A DNA stretch of 48,297 nt from a virus, in IMG/VR virus record IMGVR_UViG_3300037119_006157, positions 1 to 48,297 of that record; one strand, 5' to 3'. The notes below the pieces were generated by a model. The model did no database searches. It was not told the DNA's origin and saw only the letters and a program-made list of their open reading frames with translations. Below are positions 47,267-48,297 of this stretch, one piece after another; positions within the stretch are counted from its first letter, which is position 1; each line of letters starts with the position of its first letter. The position numbers and the translations under genes are program-made.

Positions 47267-48297
47267 TCAGTCCCAGAGCAGTGACCCGGTCGAGAGGAAG
47301 TCAGTGGGGGCCAGTTCCTCCTCCTCGATGTACATGGCGATATAGCGCTCCCCGTCCTTGTGGTCGCCGTGCGTCCAGTGCGCCACCTTGGTGTTGAAGC
47401 GCTCGCCGGTCTGCTGGTCGCGGCGCTCGTCCCAGCGGTAGTGGAGGAACTCCTCGACGGCCACCGGGCAGCGCTCCGGGTTGATCGTGAAGCGGCGCTC
47501 CTTGAGGAAGCGGCTGAGGGTGGCGAAGCCCTCCTCGCGGCGCACGTCGGCGGCCCGCGCCGGGAGCCCGAGGCTCTGTAGCTCCGCGATCGCGTTGGGG
47601 GCGTCGCGCCCGCACTGGATGGTCTCGAAGCCCATCCCGTAGCCCGTGGGGTAGGGGGCGTGCTGCATGAAGAAGCCAGCGATCTCGGAGACGGGCACGG
47701 CCCCCTGCTTGCTGAACTCGGCGAACTGGTGGATGCGCCCGGTGGAGGTCACGCCCACGAGCCCGCAGGCCGTGGGGTCGCCCCCGCCCCAGTCCACGTA
47801 GCCGAGGTGGTACTTGCAGTCGCGCCAGCGGCAGGGGTCGGGGCTGAGGTTGCCGCGCGGGTGCTGCTCGGGGCTGTAGATGAACTGGCCGTCGTCGTCC
47901 ATGGTGAAGTAGACGAGCCCGCCGCGCGCTGACCATGCCTCCTGCTCGGTCGAGGGGAACTCCTGCGCGAAGGCCGCCGGGATGCCCGTGAAGGCGCGGC
48001 GCTGCTCCTCCAGCCAGACCGTGTTGGGGACGTGCTCGCGCGCCACGATGTCGCAGAGGGCCCGGCTGGGGCGCGCGAACCACGGCACAAAGATGGCCTT
48101 CATCGAGTTGTCCGGGGCCTTGGCCGCCTGATAGGTGCGGTAGAAGAAGCCGCTGGGGCCAGCAGACGTCGAGGCAAGGCAGGCCTGCCCACCGCCATCG
48201 AGGGTGGGCTGGATGGCGGCCCAGTTGGCGTCGGCCCACGGGTGGAAGGCCGATTCGTCCATGAAGGCGAAGCCAGCGGTGAAGCCCCGCCCGGTCC
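47267..48297 (-). CDS. terL: Terminase large subunit, C-terminal part
   Basis: Continuation of the gene begun at 595. It carries, after Walker B, the coupling motif STSAGPSGFF, then the RNase-H-like nuclease: YVDWGGGDPTACGLVGV with the first metal Asp, later FETIQCGRDAPN, and a final Asp in HWTHGDHKDG. It cuts concatemers and finishes packaging. Residues 1-166 are at 1-595; the 126-bp overlap is shared. TGA at 47267. Confidence 0.95.
   Translation of the reverse strand, partial: TGRGFTAGFAFMDESAFHPWADANWAAIQPTLDGGGQACLASTSAGPSGFFYRTYQAAKAPDNSMKAIFVPWFARPSRALCDIVAREHVPNTVWLEEQRRAFTGIPAAFAQEFPSTEQEAWSARGGLVYFTMDDDGQFIYSPEQHPRGNLSPDPCRWRDCKYHLGYVDWGGGDPTACGLVGVTSTGRIHQFAEFSKQGAVPVSEIAGFFMQHAPYPTGYGMGFETIQCGRDAPNAIAELQSLGLPARAADVRREEGFATLSRFLKERRFTINPERCPVAVEEFLHYRWDERRDQQTGERFNTKVAHWTHGDHKDGERYIAMYIEEEELAPTDFLSTGSLLWD
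48169..48294. repeat. 126-bp direct repeat joining the window ends (right copy)
   Basis: Identical to 4-129. See the left copy; it marks where the contig closes on itself. Confidence 0.93.

Noticed and set aside
1-48297. Integrase, CRISPR array, insertion sequence or polymerase genes
   Set aside because: Read through on both strands; nothing supports any of these, so lifestyle (lytic or temperate) is left open.

Overview
The window is one nearly complete, circularly permuted genome of a tailed double-stranded DNA bacteriophage. Positions 4-129 are repeated exactly at 48169-48294. Joining the ends there gives a circle (or permuted linear genome) of 48,165 bp and restores one uninterrupted large terminase gene of 497 codons across the junction. 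G+C is high, roughly two thirds by eye. There are no rRNA, tRNA, integrase, CRISPR, DNA polymerase or RNA polymerase genes that I can see. The virion genes suggest a podovirus-like particle: portal, two or three ejection-type internal proteins (one of 2,558 residues), scaffold, major capsid protein and tail/nozzle-like proteins, with no recognisable tape measure, tail tube, sheath or baseplate. The host cannot be fixed from the sequence. High G+C, a Pro/Thr-linked secreted lysozyme and a mild excess of GCGATCGC are weak hints only.

Layout. (1) Minus strand 4830 down to 1 and on through 48297: terminase small subunit, a 470-bp gap with striking inverted repeats, then about eleven tightly overlapping small genes (zinc ribbons, an HNH-like protein, coiled coils, two small membrane proteins), then large terminase across the join. 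(2) Minus strand 47158 to 19419: portal, small protein, transglycosylase/M23 virion lysin, two ejection proteins, scaffold, capsid, head protein, a glycosyltransferase-methyltransferase fusion, small head/tail genes, repeat-bearing tail proteins, a 1,135-aa tail protein and an amidase endolysin. This late unit ends at a strong hairpin terminator at 19357-19397. (3) Minus strand 19253 to 12731: an early/replication operon that opens with a ribbon-helix-helix regulator, then a RecB-like nuclease, a RecA/Sak4-like ATPase, a DnaD-like initiator with internal repeats, RusA, a secreted lysozyme and small membrane/zinc proteins. (4) Plus strand 5343 to 12734: about 20 small, mostly unrecognised early genes, including DUF2786 and DUF932 family members, closed by a classic terminator at 12745-12779. 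A 512-bp divergent region (4831-5342) separates units 1 and 4.

The genes are packed with ATGA, GTGA and TGATG overlaps, so translational coupling is the rule. GTG and TTG starts are common. Several real genes are very short (33-57 codons) and were found only by reading between the larger ones. The most unusual signals are three perfect, mutually interleaved inverted repeats ahead of the initiator gene (15948-16043), the polyvalent-type giant ejection protein with an ADP-ribosyltransferase-like domain, a nested domain insertion in the main tail protein, two tail proteins sharing 14 copies of an LTG-type repeat, and a vestigial duplicated C-terminus at 27979-28020.
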